Source: Thunnus maccoyii
Taxonomy: Eukaryota > Chordata > Actinopteri > Scombriformes > Scombridae
Length of the DNA stretch: 64,000 bases
Direction: 5' to 3'
NCBI RefSeq assembly: GCF_910596095.1
Contig: NC_056550.1
Span: 29,220,199 to 29,284,198, forward strand
Position numbers and translations under genes: made by a program. This document shows, piece by piece, positions 23,976 through 36,954 of the stretch. The notes under the pieces are model-generated. The model ran no database searches. It saw only the letters and a program-made list of their open reading frames with translations, and was not told where the DNA came from. The number at the start of each line of letters is the position of its first letter. Position 1 is the first letter of the stretch.

Positions 23976-24328
23976 TCACTGGCACTGCTGTTCCTCATCT
24001 GCTCCAGGAGCTGTGTGTAGAGCAGCAGCCGCAGGGAAAAATGCTTCTGTGGAAGACAGTACCATTACACATAGAGATAATTTACTATTTCATACATTTT
24101 ATACAGTTGTATTTGTGAAAATAGTGCTATTTAACCAAGAGTAGGACTTACAGGGTAAGTTAATATGCTACATAGGCAAACAAATGTGTATCACTTACCT
24201 AGACCTCTCCTGACTTGGTCTGCAATACTTCTGATATGGCGGGTGTGAATGTCACAGACATGGTGAATAATGCCAACCCATAGTGCCTGAGTAAAATAAA
24301 ACAGCACAAATGAATGAACTTATTATAA

Positions 24329-24397
<69 letters not shown>

Positions 24398-24999
24398 TTA
24401 TCTAATGTGCTCACCAGAAACTGTTCAATCTTATTCCATGCAGATTTTCATCCCAACAACAGACTAGATCAGATTATTTAATTGATTAACACACTTTCAG
24501 TCAGAGACGAGTAGCTATTCAGTGAAATCAACTTTTGTTGTCTTTGGTTGTAATAAAAACCAGCGTACTCCCAGCCATCAATGGCACATGGTGAAATACC
24601 CCTGACCTATTACACAGTCACTTTAGGATGAAGATAAAGGCAATACCATGCATCGATGCTACAGGACCTCTCTCATAGCTGGAGAAACAACAGCAACATC
24701 AAGAAAATAAGTTCTTTATGACAGAGTCACAAACCCTTGTAATACATTATGTTATGTCCTAAGATGCTGGGAGCCTTGGCTGGCCTGGATAAACACACCA
24801 AAATAAATAACAGAAAAATTCTACTTCAGACTGATGAATGTAAAATTAAAACTCTGGTAGCAATTACATGTTTTTCAACATTGAAACAGGGAAAACGTTA
24901 CTTGTGTTGGACTATAAGCTAACTTTGCCCCCCAATGTGTACATATGCTCCTAAATGACAAATTAGGAGCAAACAATGAAATCACGGAGCACTGAAAAA

Positions 25000-25033
<34 letters not shown>

Positions 25034-25576
25034 TATAAAAAAAAAAAAAATATATATATATATATACATATAAATTCACAGAATGTATTAACTCGGTGAT
25101 GAGCAGACTTCTCCCCAGTTTATCTTTCACACTAATTCATTACTCTGACTTACCATCTTTACCACATTACCAGCGCTAAATATCTTAGTTATCAGTCAAT
25201 GTGTTGTCTAACTGTCACAGAAAATGAATCAGTCATTGGGTTATTAGCACAACATTGCTTCCCTGTTGTCTCTTGTCAGACCACCAGCTCCATGAGAGGC
25301 ACAAACCGAAGCTAAAGTGTGCTAATATTTTACATTACGTGGCAGCGTTTCTTTTCAGGGAAATTAATGTACTGCTAATAAACACTGCACGTCATCTAGG
25401 TTTTGAACCATAACCAGCGGGGCAAAATAAATATACATTACACTCTTACCTGTCCAGCAGTAAACAGGAAGCTTCGGCGTCAGTCTGCAAACATTTCTTT
25501 CATCAGGGATTTCCATCTGGGTTTATTCTCATTTTATGCCGTTGCTTGTCCCGATTTCGTTTAGCTTCTTCATGTT
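23976..25576 (-). pseudogene. Transposase-like antisense gene, degenerate exons (copy 2)
   Basis: The same three blocks as in copy 1 are present: 25576-25450 (basic KRNRDKQRHKMRIN stretch, then the LLLDR end at a gtaag donor), 24286-24199 (ALWVGIIHHVCDIHT, 88 bp, both splice sites intact) and the block ending in TGA at 23976. No catalytic core is visible between them. The function is inferred from weak resemblance only. Confidence 0.4.
24331..24402. repeat. (TATC)n microsatellite, expanded in copy 2
   Basis: About 18 TATC units, compared with about 10 at the same locus in copies 1 and 3. Confidence 0.95.
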
Positions 25577-25577
25577 T

Positions 25578-26044
25578 TTTTGCTCAATGTTTGTCCAATG
25601 GCTATGATTGATTTTCCTTCTTTTCTCAGCTTCAAAATGGTTTGCTTTTCTCCCATGGACAGCTCTCTGATCTTCATGATGGTTATCCTCTTTAACAAGA
25701 AATGCAGTCTTTATAGGTTTAAACCCAGGCCAAAAAGTAGACTAGTCATGCAGAGCTATTTAATGTTTGAACAATCAACCTTAAAGGCAACACCTGGTCA
25801 ACAAGAAACACCTGTCAGTCACATGTTCCAATAGTTTTGCTCACTTGAAAAATGGGTGGGTTCAAACAAAGGGTGGTATGTCCTGAGTTGTTTAATGCAT
25901 CTAGATGTCAATACCAGGAAATAAAAGCCGACATTCTGAACTCTTGTCTCATATTCATCTTTTGATCTTAAACCCAAATGTCTTCAATGAACAACAAAAA
26001 CAAGGGAATTTGCCTTGCTGTTCCAATACTTTTGGAGGGGACTG
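25578..26044 (-). mobile_element. Tc1-like right-half fragment (copy 2)
   Basis: It matches copy 1 from about 7252 to the right terminus (ends GGAGGGGACTG followed by TA). It joins abruptly, with no TIR, to the exon block of the P2X7-domain element at about 25577. It keeps CAA at the codon that is TAA in copy 1, so it derives from a less damaged version of the same insertion. Confidence 0.85.
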
Positions 26045-26065
26045 TATGCTCTTTTCAATTTTCAT

Positions 26066-26278
26066 GTGACAACTACTGCAAAACCTTTGGGACCAAATTA
26101 TGTAACACTGACAATTGGAGAGTTAATTGGAGAGTTAAAAGAACATAAGAACCGTAGGGTTGTTAGACAGATGAATCACAGCCTAACCAAAAATGTTTTA
26201 GAGCATAGATATGCCAAAAGACACCAAGCTGTACTACTGGTACCCTGTCATGTTGCACAGCGCATCAAAATGGCATGA
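26066..26278 (+). CDS. Unidentified exon-like frame, first block in copy 2
   Basis: It is nearly identical to 7738-7950 and likewise ends VLLVPCHVAQRIKMA, the copy 1 version. The AG before it is mutated (ttcat instead of ttcag), so it could no longer be used as a 3' splice site. Product unknown. Confidence 0.3.
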   Translation: MTTTAKPLGPNYVTLTIGELIGELKEHKNRRVVRQMNHSLTKNVLEHRYAKRHQAVLLVPCHVAQRIKMA

Positions 26279-26340
26279 CCTGGTGAAAATAATTAGCTCC
26301 AATAGAAAAATATTAGGCCATGATATGTATGGTAGGCTAA

Positions 26341-26546
26341 AGCCTCAAGCCTGCGACCAATCGACATCACCAAACTGTTGCATTCTTCAATTGTGATGCT
26401 ACTCCAGGCTTTTACCGCAGCTTCTTTCAGTTCTTGTTTGTTTCGGGGGGGTTCTCTCTTCAGTCTCCTCTTCAGGAGGTGAAATGCATGCTCTATTGGG
26501 TTACGGTCAGGTGATTGACTTGGCCAGTCTAAAACCTTCCACTTTC
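26341..26546 (-). mobile_element. Tc1-like left-part fragment (copy 2)
   Basis: It matches about 6347-6553 of the copy 1 element (transposase C-terminal part, SPDRNPIEHAFHLLKRRLKRE then PPRNKQELKEAAVKAWSS). Here the frame is not shifted as it is in copy 1. It lies after, not before, the right-half fragment, and is followed by the unoccupied TA target site. This order cannot come from simple insertion and points to recombination. Confidence 0.85.
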
Positions 26547-26596
26547 CACTTTCTTTCAGGACTGCAATACCATAATATGCTCTTTTCAATTTTCAG

Positions 26597-26833
26597 GTGA
26601 CAACTACTGCAAAACCTTTGGGACCAAATTATGTAACACTGACAATTGGAGAGTTAATTGGAGAGTTAAAAGAACATAAGAACTGTAGGGTTGTTAGACA
26701 GATGAATCACAGCCTAACCAAAAATGTTTTAGAGCATAGAAATGCCAAAAGACACCAAGCTATACTACTGGTCCTAATTGAGATAAAACCCCTGTCATGT
26801 TGCACAGTGCATCAAAATGGCATGAACTGGTGA
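26597..26833 (+). CDS. Unidentified exon-like frame, second block in copy 2
   Basis: A second copy of the 7738 block, preceded by an intact ttttcag. Its C-terminal part (VLIEIKPLSC) follows copy 3, not copy 1. Upstream is GCAATACCATAATATGCTC, the empty Tc1 site. Product unknown. Confidence 0.3.
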   Translation: MTTTAKPLGPNYVTLTIGELIGELKEHKNCRVVRQMNHSLTKNVLEHRNAKRHQAILLVLIEIKPLSCCTVHQNGMNW

Positions 26834-28066
26834 AAATAATTAGCTCCAATAGAAAAATATTAGGCCATGATATGTATGGTAGGCTAATGGTACATAATTT
26901 GGCCGATCTGACCAGAACAGATTCGTGTCAATAACAATAACTTTACTTCAACCACGAATGAAACAGGCCACTGTTTATTGTGTGAGAATAAGCTATCAAT
27001 TACATTTCTAGTCTCATATATGTTCATGTTTAGAAGATACTGTCTTTCTGTTTGCCATCGCTCTGCCCTCAGATACAATCCTAAAACTGTATTATAAATC
27101 ATTTTATCATCAAATCAATTAAAAGAAAGAAACAAACAAGACATATTAAAAACATATTGGGTCAATAAATAGTGCTGAAAATAACTGGCCCATTGTTCAA
27201 CCTAATTACCACAATACCAGACCCCTGGTCTATGGTATTGTGGTGCTAGTGTGCTCTCACACATCTCACACATCTTTGTGCACATGGAAGATGCAACTAA
27301 AACAGGGACCCACTCATACAAACATTGCTTGATAGCCACTAATAGTGATCAAAAACTCCACAGGATACTTTTAAATTTTTATTTCATTCTGAAAGTTGGA
27401 GCTAGCGAAGATTTTTAGATTTCTTAGATGGTAATAAGGCATCAAAAAGATCTGCTGCTCCCTCATTTGTAAACCATTATTTATTTTGATCTGTACTGAA
27501 TGTAAAACATATTTGAAAAGTCTTTCTGATATTGACTAACGATATTGTACCCACATCTCTGTTATCTCAAAAATCTTTGATCTCTCTATTATTCTGTATT
27601 TCTACATCTAAATGCAAACTGTAGACAAACACTTCTTAAGGATCTTTTACTGCACTTTTTGAAAGTATTGTATGGACATGGCACATTGTGCTGTAAGCTG
27701 TTATATATCACACATGTAACTGTAGAGAAATTATTTCTTATATTTTCTTCAGATCATAGACTCATTTTTTTTACTTTTTTAAAGAATTAGAAGCACACAT
27801 ACAATTATTTAAAATGTCTGTTGCTAAGTTAAATTTGCCACATCTACAGCTGAGGTTGGTCTACCAGGTCTCTGCTGCAGGTTCATATACTGATCTTTGC
27901 AGCAAGTGTGAATTGATCCTGTCATACTTCCCTTGGTTTGGCTGATCCAGTCGGATATTTTGCTCCTCACCATCCCAAACCACCCTGACCACCCAATTTT
28001 CCTCTAAAATTGTATCCCAACAACAAAACAAGAAAAGCAAAACAATGTGAATAACAAAAAGGCTTG
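26834..28066. other. Non-coding segment downstream of collectin gene 2
   Basis: Equivalent to 7951-8040 plus 9611-10767 of copy 1, but without the Harbinger element; the empty CAG site is at 26913. No gene was recognised. The AATAAA signal for collectin gene 2 follows at 28067-28072 on the minus strand. Confidence 0.6.
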
Positions 28067-28313
28067 TTTATTTTAAAAAGAAGCGTTTATACTGAACACA
28101 ACTTTGCAGTAACACTGGTTACAGATGTGTCATGTTCAAATTCTACTGGACACTTTATCTGTGGTAAATATGAGAAGCATGGACACTTTGCATCTGCATC
28201 TTCCCCTACACAGCGTCAACACAGTGAAGCAATACTTTATCATACGCCAGATAAGATCGAGCACATGAAAAACTTTCCATTAAAGCAAGACTTGCAAGGG
28301 ATACGATATATGG

Positions 28314-30824
28314 TTATATCTGACAAATGATGTAAGCATTCAGAGAGCAATCTTGTGACACTCGCCAGACGCCGTTTTCTGACAGCATGGTGCAGCCCAT
28401 ATCCCCGACAGATCCGTTTGGCTGCCCTTCACCCCATTTGGTGAAGGTCAGACGACGGTTTTTCATATCTGTCTCAAAATGACCCTCTGCTTTTTTATTG
28501 TTGACATAGATCCAGACCATTTTGTCCACTTCACCAAACAGCTGAGTCAGTGCGCTGTTCTCCTCCTCGTTCCTGGGCAAAGCCAGCTCTAAGTCTTGTT
28601 GGGAGCAGAACTCGATGGCCTGGGAGAAAGAGCCTCTCTCCTTGTTTGACACAAAGTATTTCTGACCAACTCTCCGGACAAAGTCGTGCTTTACAGCTGA
28701 AAAAAAGAAAACAACATGCCTGATATCAGAAATATATGGAACCCCCAAAACATAATATTTTTTTATCTTGTGCACATAACATATGGATATTGCTGGCACA
28801 AATGATCCATTTTGTTTGCTCCAGTAATTATCTTGTGGACACGACATGCAATCTTGTGAGCACAAGATAATAACTTAGAAACCAATACTCTGAAGTTGTG
28901 ATGAACAAGATAAAACATATCATCTCTCAGGACTTTGGTGGCTCCATAGAAATAAATGAGAGAAGAAATATTGTGTTTTCAACAATCCTAAACTGAATTG
29001 TCATTTTGGCCCTCTGGCTCATCAACTCTATTCAGAAAGTCTTTGTTAAAACACACTTAGTTTGACATGTTTGTTCTTCCTCTGACTGAAGATCAATATC
29101 ATTTCTTTAGCTTCTCAACCGGTTGAAAGAAGGTCATTTGTCCACTTAACCACAAGTTTTTGTTGCTCAAGATAAAAAATGTTTTTTAATATTTGCAATT
29201 ATTTACATGTTTCTGAATTGCCCCATTGAAAAATAATGCAGTATATACAAACACAGATACATTAATATTAGTGAAGCCAACTATTGTAACATTTCACTTT
29301 CTCAGACAACAAGACGGGATAATCATACATCAGAAATACTTCACTTCCTGTAACACTCACTTGTAGTTCTTGAATATGATACTTACCCAGCTCCAACTTA
29401 GAAAAGCTTTTCTTTAAGGCTTCAAGGTCCTTGTCAACAAAGTCAAGTAGATCTGGATCAAACAAATTAAATGCAGTTACTGCCAATAAGTTGGACCTCA
29501 CATCTGTCACCAGATTGTTACAGATGACAATGACAGACAGTCATTCATTTTTACTGACCATGACAGCAGACCAGAGCTAGTAAACCAATCACACATGGAC
29601 ACAATAGCAGGTACACCTTACAATATAATACAATCCAATACAAAGGCCGACATTCCCTGTTATTTTCTCAGACTTTTGAATGCCCCTTTTAAACACATGT
29701 AACTGTTTTCACAGACTGTGTAGTACTTATCGTGATGAGGACACTGATCTCCATGTGTAAAATTGGGGGTGTATCCCTATAAATGCATTGTATTTTAATA
29801 TTTACATACTATGGCCTCAAAATATAACCAAGTTGAAGTAATATCACACAGAAACAACCTAAACAAAAATCAAACAGTCAAGCTTCAGGAAGGTATTGTT
29901 GCTGAACTGAATTCGTACATGTGTTTACCTTTCTGTGTGTGTTTGTGTGTTTACACATTATCTGACTAGACTCGTGTGTTCATGCGTTCTGAAATTTGCT
30001 TTAGATGTACTATTACTGCATCCTGCATTTTAGAGAAAAGACAAACTGTAATTGTTCAGCTGATGAAAATAATTCAGTACAATTTATATATGTATTGTTT
30101 AAAGTTTAAAAAGTTATATAACCTCGTCCACACATTACAGCAAATCCATCATGTCCATCACGTCCAGGGAGTCCAGGGATTCCACGGGGTCCACGATATC
30201 CAACACGTCCCGCCCGTCCTTGTTCCACAAAAGAGCAGGGAAAGAGACATAAAACAAGACTCATAATACATAGCAAAGATTATGCTTGTTGTTTATTTGA
30301 AAAAAAAATCTATGGATGAAAAATTGACATAATTGCAATGCTCAGATGATTAGGGGGGAAATGACAGTATTTAGCCTGAGCATGGTGCCAGAGGAAAAGC
30401 CATGCTGTAACCTGAAGTCATAAGGGTTTATCCTCTGATTAGCATGAATGTATTGAGAGATTTGAATATCAGTCTTCTGTGACAGCTGACACACACACAG
30501 AGTGAAGAATAAGGAAGGTGACATGAAAGGATCTGGGGAGGTTTGAGAGAGGTTTCAGGATTGTAGCTAAAAGCAAACTCATCTGTCTGTCCAACTGGTA
30601 GGGTTGCCAGATTGTAGAAAACAAATCATTGAAGTGTAGACCTAATGTTGTAAGGAGCATGATAGCAGTGAAGTTGCACCCACACCAGGTTTCCCAGGAG
30701 ATTTTGTCTCACCTGGGGGACCAGGAGGACCAGGAGGACCAGGAGGACCAGGAGGACCTGGAAGCTGACTGTAGCCAACAGGAGCCATCAGGCAGAGGAC
30801 GCAGAGCAGGAGACACAGCCTCAT
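28314..30824 (-). CDS. Mannose-binding-lectin-type collectin, gene 2
   Basis: Coding exons are 30824-30713, 30218-30123, 29452-29387 and 28696-28314, all phase 1 with GT-AG sites; the product is 218 residues. Signal peptide and first collagen exon are as in gene 1. Exon 2 is 96 bp and encodes nine Gly-X-Y triplets, beginning GRAGRVGYRGPR and ending GRDGHDGFA, with six Arg and a Tyr; gene 1 has six mostly acidic or neutral triplets here. VMCGR and the neck follow (one change: VDK for VDQ). The lectin domain differs from gene 1 at three sites (VKHD, AIEF, GDMGC) and equals gene 3. It has the same QPN-GS and WRVSQDC departures. The intron between exons 2 and 3 is about 460 bp shorter than in the other copies. 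Expected role: secreted collagenous pattern-recognition lectin. Confidence 0.93.
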
Positions 30825-32686
30825 CTTGTGAATGCAGAACTTCCACGACTTATTCTGGTTGCAGAAAGCAAGCAAGATTTTCTGATGCAGTGATTAGAAA
30901 AACATTACTTAAACATTACTGGTAACCTGTTTGTCTTTGTAATCAGTAATACATCCCACTGGAATCAAAATGTTCTTAAACATATTCTCTGAATACATAT
31001 TTGAAATATAGTTAAGGATTTTCCTATTTTCAGGCCCCACAAGGAATAGTATTTCATCATAATGTACATCCATTAATTTAAAGTCTATAAAATTAAATCA
31101 AAGGTGTTCTGCTCAGTCTGTAGCAAAGTAAGAATTACCACTTCATTACAAATGATATGACTCTAATAGTTCCAGCTGGTTGTGATACTTCAGGAAAAAC
31201 TGATGAAATTTTCAGGGCAATTAAAGCATCTCAATAACACTAAATCTAGTACCAAAACGTAATAAACAGAAAGGAACTCACCGTATAAACCAGGAGTGAT
31301 CTGCAGGATATTCCACTTTTTTACTGCCTCCAAAGAAAAATGACCAAGAATGTGTTTCGAGCTTATGTGTGAGAAGCTTAGTCCAGAGTGAACAACGGAT
31401 GTCGTGGTTTATGTTGATGATATCATGTGGTATATGATACAGAAGATAGAAGAAAAGCTGAGTCTTAGAGCCCCCTTCAAGTTTAACCAGCAGTTCTGTG
31501 AGACTGCAGAGCTTATTGTGGAAGGATTTCCTTTCAAATGAACTCACAAACAATATTTCTCTATAATTAAATAAATAATAAATTACAAGTACGTTAACAC
31601 ACTGTACAGTACATCAGGGGCGCCGGATTCATTACAGAAGTGCGGGGGCCAAAAAGTTTCTGTGTATGTGTGTTTCGCGGACACAGACGCACTCCACATG
31701 TGCGCACTAATAAACGTGGTTGCAACTTGATAACTTTCCAGAGTTGTGAATATTACTGCTGTGCAGTGTTTTTCTGATCAGTCTTTAAACCCAATAATCT
31801 GTTACTCCAACCTGCTGCTGGATCATATTTCATCGTCTCACCGACACTTTAAACAACACGCCTGCACCAACGCAGCCCCTTATTGTTTTACACAGGACTG
31901 CTTTTTCACCATGAGGGCTTCTTTATTACAAACAATTCTATCATACAAACCTGGAATCTGTGTAACAGCTGATCTCTTTATATAAAGTCAATGGTGTGGA
32001 TTAGTAGCAGAACACTGAACATTAATTACCGTCAGATCCTGACTGATCCTTTTAATGAAGTTACCGTTGTTGTGCCACGTGCGTAAATGCGCACATCACT
32101 CTGTCAATTTAAAGATGCACTTATCGTTTCTGCTGCTGTGGGATGCTGCAGGTGTTTAATAAAGTTAAAGGAAAGAATCTGATGCACAGCAGCTGTGAGC
32201 AACAAACAGAACATCAGTACTGATGTTTCTGCGAAATCCCGGATACAATCAGTGACACCTGAACAACATTAATGTTAAATCCAGACATTAATCTGACACG
32301 TCTCAGACCTGCCTGAGTCATATCAATAACTGTATTTTGACATTTGGCATTTCAGTAGATTATGTTATAGATGCGAAATACTAGAGAAGTAAAAGAAGCA
32401 AAAGGAAGTTGGTTTGTTATTGTGGAGAGCTCTGTGTGCGCGCATCTCTGCTAATTGAAGCCGCGCAATTTGAGGCTTTTGTGCTCTCTGCAGTTTTCAT
32501 TATGGACCGATCTGTGTGCTGAAATGTGACTAAAGCCTGAAACACTAGAAACAGCAACTTCACTGCCTGTAATACATCAATGGCCTGTATGCATCTTCTT
32601 ATGTGCACCGCCATATTTCTCCCTCTCCTCCTGTCGCTCCACATTAAGTTCCACTCTGTTACATTAAAATACCGGTTTTGAGGAGC
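30825..32686. other. Upstream region of collectin gene 2
   Basis: Equivalent to 13639-15500. It contains the candidate 5' untranslated exon (donor at 31281/31282 on the minus strand). No other gene was seen. It ends where the L2 LINE begins. Confidence 0.55.
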
Positions 32687-32956
32687 TGACGTGCTACGGT
32701 AAGCGTATTGTATCATTTCCGGTTGCCGACTGTGTATACTGATAGCGTTGTTGCTGCTCTCATCTCAGTTGATTTTCCTATATATATATCACATTACTGT
32801 TGATTAATATCTGCTGTATATTTAAACTTTCGCTAGTTTTACACAAGCACTCTCAGCGCTTTTCTCTTAACGACTTTTCTCGCTAATCGCACAAGTTGTT
32901 AGTCACTTTAGCTCTGCAGCTAGCACTAGCAGCTAACTCAAACTAAGCAGTTAGCG

Positions 32957-33841
32957 ATGGCTTCTCTCTCTCCCTCTCGTTCTCCTGCTCTCTCTTGCTC
33001 GGTGTGCCAAATGTTTAGTTATTCCTCTGCCTCCTTTAGCGATAGTGGTAAGTGTAATAAGTGTAGTCTATTTGCAGCACTGGAGGCAAGGCTTAGTGAA
33101 TTGGAAGCGCGGCTCCGCACCATGGAAAAACAATCAGCTGCTAATATAGTTAGCCAGCCCCTAGTATCCGGTGCGGGCCGACCTAGCGTAGCTCCCACTC
33201 CCCCGGTAGCTCCCGAGCAGCCGGGAAGCCAGGGCGGCTGGGTGACTGTCCGAAGGAAGCATAGCCCTAAGCAGAAGCCCACGGTTCACCACCAACCAGT
33301 TCATGTTTCTAACAGGTTCTGACCACTCAGCGACACACCCGCTGAGAAACAAACTCTGATTATTGGCAGCTCCATAGTCAGAAACGTGAAGTTAGCGACA
33401 CCAGCAGCTATAGTTAAATGTATTCCTGGGGCCAGAGCGGGCGACATTGAGTCAAATTTAAAACTGCTGGCTAAGAATAAGCGTAAATATGGTACGATCG
33501 TCATCCATGTCGGCGGCAACGACTCCCGATTACGCCAATCAGAAGTCACCAAAATTAATGTTGAGTCGGTGTGTACATTTGCTAAAACAATGTCGGACTC
33601 CGTAATTTTCTCTGGACCGCTGCCTAATCTGACCAGTGATGACATGTATAGCCGCATGTCACAATTCAACCGCTGGTTGTCGAGGTGGTGTCCAGCAAAC
33701 GATGTGGGCTTCATAGATAATTGGCAGACTTTCTGGGGAAGACCTGGTCTGATTAGGAGAGATGGCATACATCCCACTTTGGATGGAGCTGCTCTCATAT
33801 CCAGAAATATGGCCAAGTTTATTAGTAAACCAAAACTATGA
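32957..33841 (+). pseudogene. LINE ORF1: coiled coil plus SGNH esterase-like domain, one stop
   Basis: ATG at 32957. The N-terminus has a CxxC pair (CSVCQ, CNKC) and a short coiled coil (LEARLSELEARLRTMEKQ). TGA at 33320-33322 interrupts the frame, which then continues in register. The second part has the blocks of a GDSL/SGNH hydrolase: [18 protein letters not shown] and [12 protein letters not shown]. Such an esterase domain is known in ORF1 of CR1/L2-type LINEs, where the protein binds nucleic acid and supports retrotransposition. Without the stop it would be about 294 residues. Confidence 0.88.
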
Positions 33842-33937
33842 CAACCCAGAGTTGAGACCAGGAGGCAGAGCTGCAGTCCTACACGCTTCTCTGCGCTTCC
33901 ATTAGAGCAGTTACCCACCCAAAACCACATAGAGACT

Positions 33938-36900
33938 GTGTCTGTCCCCCGACCACATAAATCAATTAAATCCAAAGTATATAAAAGAAGAGTCATTCAT
34001 GAAAATCTAGTAAAAATTAAAACCACTGCTGCAATAGTACAACAAAATAAGATAATTAAATGTGGACTCTTGAACATTAGATCTCTTTCATCTAAAGCAG
34101 TTTTAGTAAACGATTTAATTTCAGATCATCGTATTGATTTATTTTGTCTCACTGAAACCTGGCTGTGTCATGAAGAATATGTCAGCCTTAATGAATCCAC
34201 TCCCCCCAGTCATATTAATACTCATATTCCTCGAGACACTGGCCGAGGAGGAGGAGTTGCAGCCATTTTCAACTCAAGCCTAATCATCAACCCTAGACCT
34301 AAATTTAATTATAACTCATTCGAAAGCCTTGTTCTTAGTCTCTCCCAGCCAACCTGGAAAACTTTACAGCCAGTTCTATTTGTTATAGTGTACCGTCCTC
34401 CTGGCCCGTACTCTGAATTCCTATCTGAATTCTCAGAGTTTTTGTCGTATTTAGTCCTTAGTACAGATAAAGTAATTATAGTAGGTGATTTTAATATTCA
34501 TGTGGACGTTGATAGTGACAGTCTCAGTACTGCATTTCTCTCATTATTAGACTCAATTGGCTTCTCTCAGTGTGTAAATAATCCCACTCACCGTCTTAAC
34601 CACACCCTAGACCTTGTTCTAACTTATGGGATTGAAATTGAACATTTAATAATTTTTCCACAAAATCCTATTTCATCAGATCATTTTTTAATAACTTTTG
34701 AATTCCTATTACTGGATTACACACCATTAGATAAAAATGTCCTCACTAGATGTCTATCTGATAGTGTTGTAGATAAATTTAAGGAAGCAATTCCGTCAAT
34801 ACTGAATTCACTGCCATGTCTCAATACTACAGAGGACTCTTATGTTAACTTTAGTCCCTCCCAAATTGATAATCTTATTGATAGTGCTGCAGGCTCACTA
34901 AGACAAACACTCGACTCCATCGCCCCCTTAAAAAAGAAGATAATAAAACGTAAGAGGTTAGCTCCATGGTATAACTCCCAAACCCGCAAATTAAAGCAAA
35001 CATCGCGAAAATTGGAAAGGATTTGGTGTTCCACCAAAGTAGAAGATTCTCGCTTAGTCTGGCAAGATAGTCTTAAAACATATAGGAAGGCCCTCTGTAA
35101 TGCCAGAGCCGCCTATTACTCAGCATTAATAGAAGAGAATAAAAACTGCCCTCGGTTCCTTTTCAGCACTTTGGCCAGGCTGACAAAGAGTCATAACTCT
35201 ACTGATCCATGTATTCCTATAGCTCTCAGTAGTAACGACTTTATGAGCTTCTTTAATGATAAAATTCTAACTATTAGAGACAAAATTAACCATCTCCTGC
35301 CCTCAACAAGCACCGTTCTCTCCCCAAACACAGGAACCTTGGTAATGGCAGTAAATCCTGACATGAATCCTGACATATATTTGGACTGTTTTTCTCCAGT
35401 AGACTTGTCTGAACTAACTTCAATGATTTGTTCAGCTAAACCATCAACCTGTCTCTTAGATCCCATCCCAACTAGGCTGCTTAAGGAAGCCTTACCCTTA
35501 GTGAGCACTTCTTTACTAGATATGATCAATCTGTCTTTAGTAACAGGCTATGTACCACAGTCCTTTAAAGTAGCTGTAATTAAACCTCTTCTTAAGAAGC
35601 CTACTCTTGATTCAGGTGTTTTAGCCAATTATAACCCTATATCTAACCTTCCATTTCTATCCAAGATCCTTGAGAAAGCAGTCTCTAATCAGTTATGTGA
35701 CTTTCTACATAACAATAGTTTATTTGAGGATTTTCAGTCAGGATTTAGAGGCATCATAGCACAGAGACAGCACTGGTGAAAGTCACAAATGACCTCCTAA
35801 CTGCATCAGACAAAGGATTTGTCTCTATACTTGTCCTGTTAGATCTTAGTGCTGCATTTGACACAATTGACCATCAAATCCTTTTGCAGAGACTGGAACA
35901 TTTAATTGGCATTAAAGGAACTGCATTAAGCTGGTTTAAGTCCTATTTATCAGACCGATTTCAGTTTGTACATGTGAATGATGAATCCTCCGTGAAGGCA
36001 AAAGTTAGACACGGAGTTCCACAAGGTTCTGTACTTGGACCAATTCTATTCACCTTATATATGCTTCCTTTAGGTAATATTATTAGGAAACACTCCATAA
36101 ATTTTCATTGTTACGCAGACGATACCCAATTATATTTATCAATGAAGCCAGATGAACCCAATCAGTTAAACAAACTCCAAACATGCCTTAACGACATAAA
36201 GACCTGGATGACCTGCAATTTTCTACTACTAAATTCAGATAAAACTGAAGTTATTGTGCTTGGCCCTAAACACCTTAGAAACACATTATCTAATGATAAA
36301 GCTGCTCTGGATGGCATTACCCTGGCCTCCAGCACCACCGTAAGGAATCTGGGAGTTATCTTTGATCAGGATATGTCCTTTAACTCCCACATAAATCAAA
36401 TTTCAAGGACTGCCTTTTTTCACTTACGTAATATCACAAAAATCAGGCACATCCTGTCCCTAAACGATGCAGAAAAACTAGTTCACGCATTTGTTATTTC
36501 TAGGCTGGATTATTGCAATTCCTTATTATCAGGCTGCCCTAACAAGTCTCTAAAGACTCTCCAGCTGGTCCAGAACGCAGCTGCACGTGTATTGACTAAA
36601 ACTAGAAAAAGAGACCACATTTCTCCCATTTTAGCTTCACTACATTGGCTTCCTGTAAAATCTAGAATAGAATTTAAAATCCTTCTCCTAACTTACAAAG
36701 CCCTTAATGGTCAGGCACCATCATATCTTGAAGAGCTCATAATACCGTATTATCCCACTAGAACACTGCGCTCCCAGTATGCAGGCTTACTGGTGGTCCC
36801 TACAGTCTTTAAAAGTAGAATGGGAGGCAGAGCCTTCAGCTATCAGGCTCCTCTTCTATGGAACCATCTACCGGATTCAGTCCGGAGTGCAGACATCCTC

Positions 36901-36954
36901 TCTATGTTTAAGAGTAGGCTTAAAACTTTCCTTTTTGATAAAGCTTATAGTTAG
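33938..36954 (+). pseudogene. LINE ORF2: endonuclease and reverse transcriptase, one frameshift
   Basis: The protein has an N-terminal APE-like endonuclease ([44 protein letters not shown]). The reverse transcriptase follows ([54 protein letters not shown]), then a C-terminal region ending DKAYS. The frame breaks once, at about 35750, by a one-base loss after FQSGFR; the downstream frame resumes at [11 protein letters not shown]. Total length is about 1005 residues, complete for the group. NYNPIS replaces the usual NYRPIS. The true start codon is uncertain. Confidence 0.93.

Larger units (their letters stand above)
19616..25577 (+). mobile_element. P2X7-domain transposon, left end and body (copy 2)
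   Basis: The same TTAA plus AGGTCCAGTGTGTA end as copy 1 lies at 19616. The body is interrupted by a 5'-truncated L2 LINE (19830-21422). The right part stops at about 25577, where the sequence joins directly to an internal point of a Tc1 element, so the right end is missing here too. The minus-strand transposase-like exons are at 25576-25450 and 24286-24199, plus a block ending with a stop at 23976. Confidence 0.55.

Noticed and set aside
33019-33996. Minus-strand frames over the LINE
   Set aside because: They are shadows of ORF1 and ORF2 on the plus strand, which have the recognisable domains.
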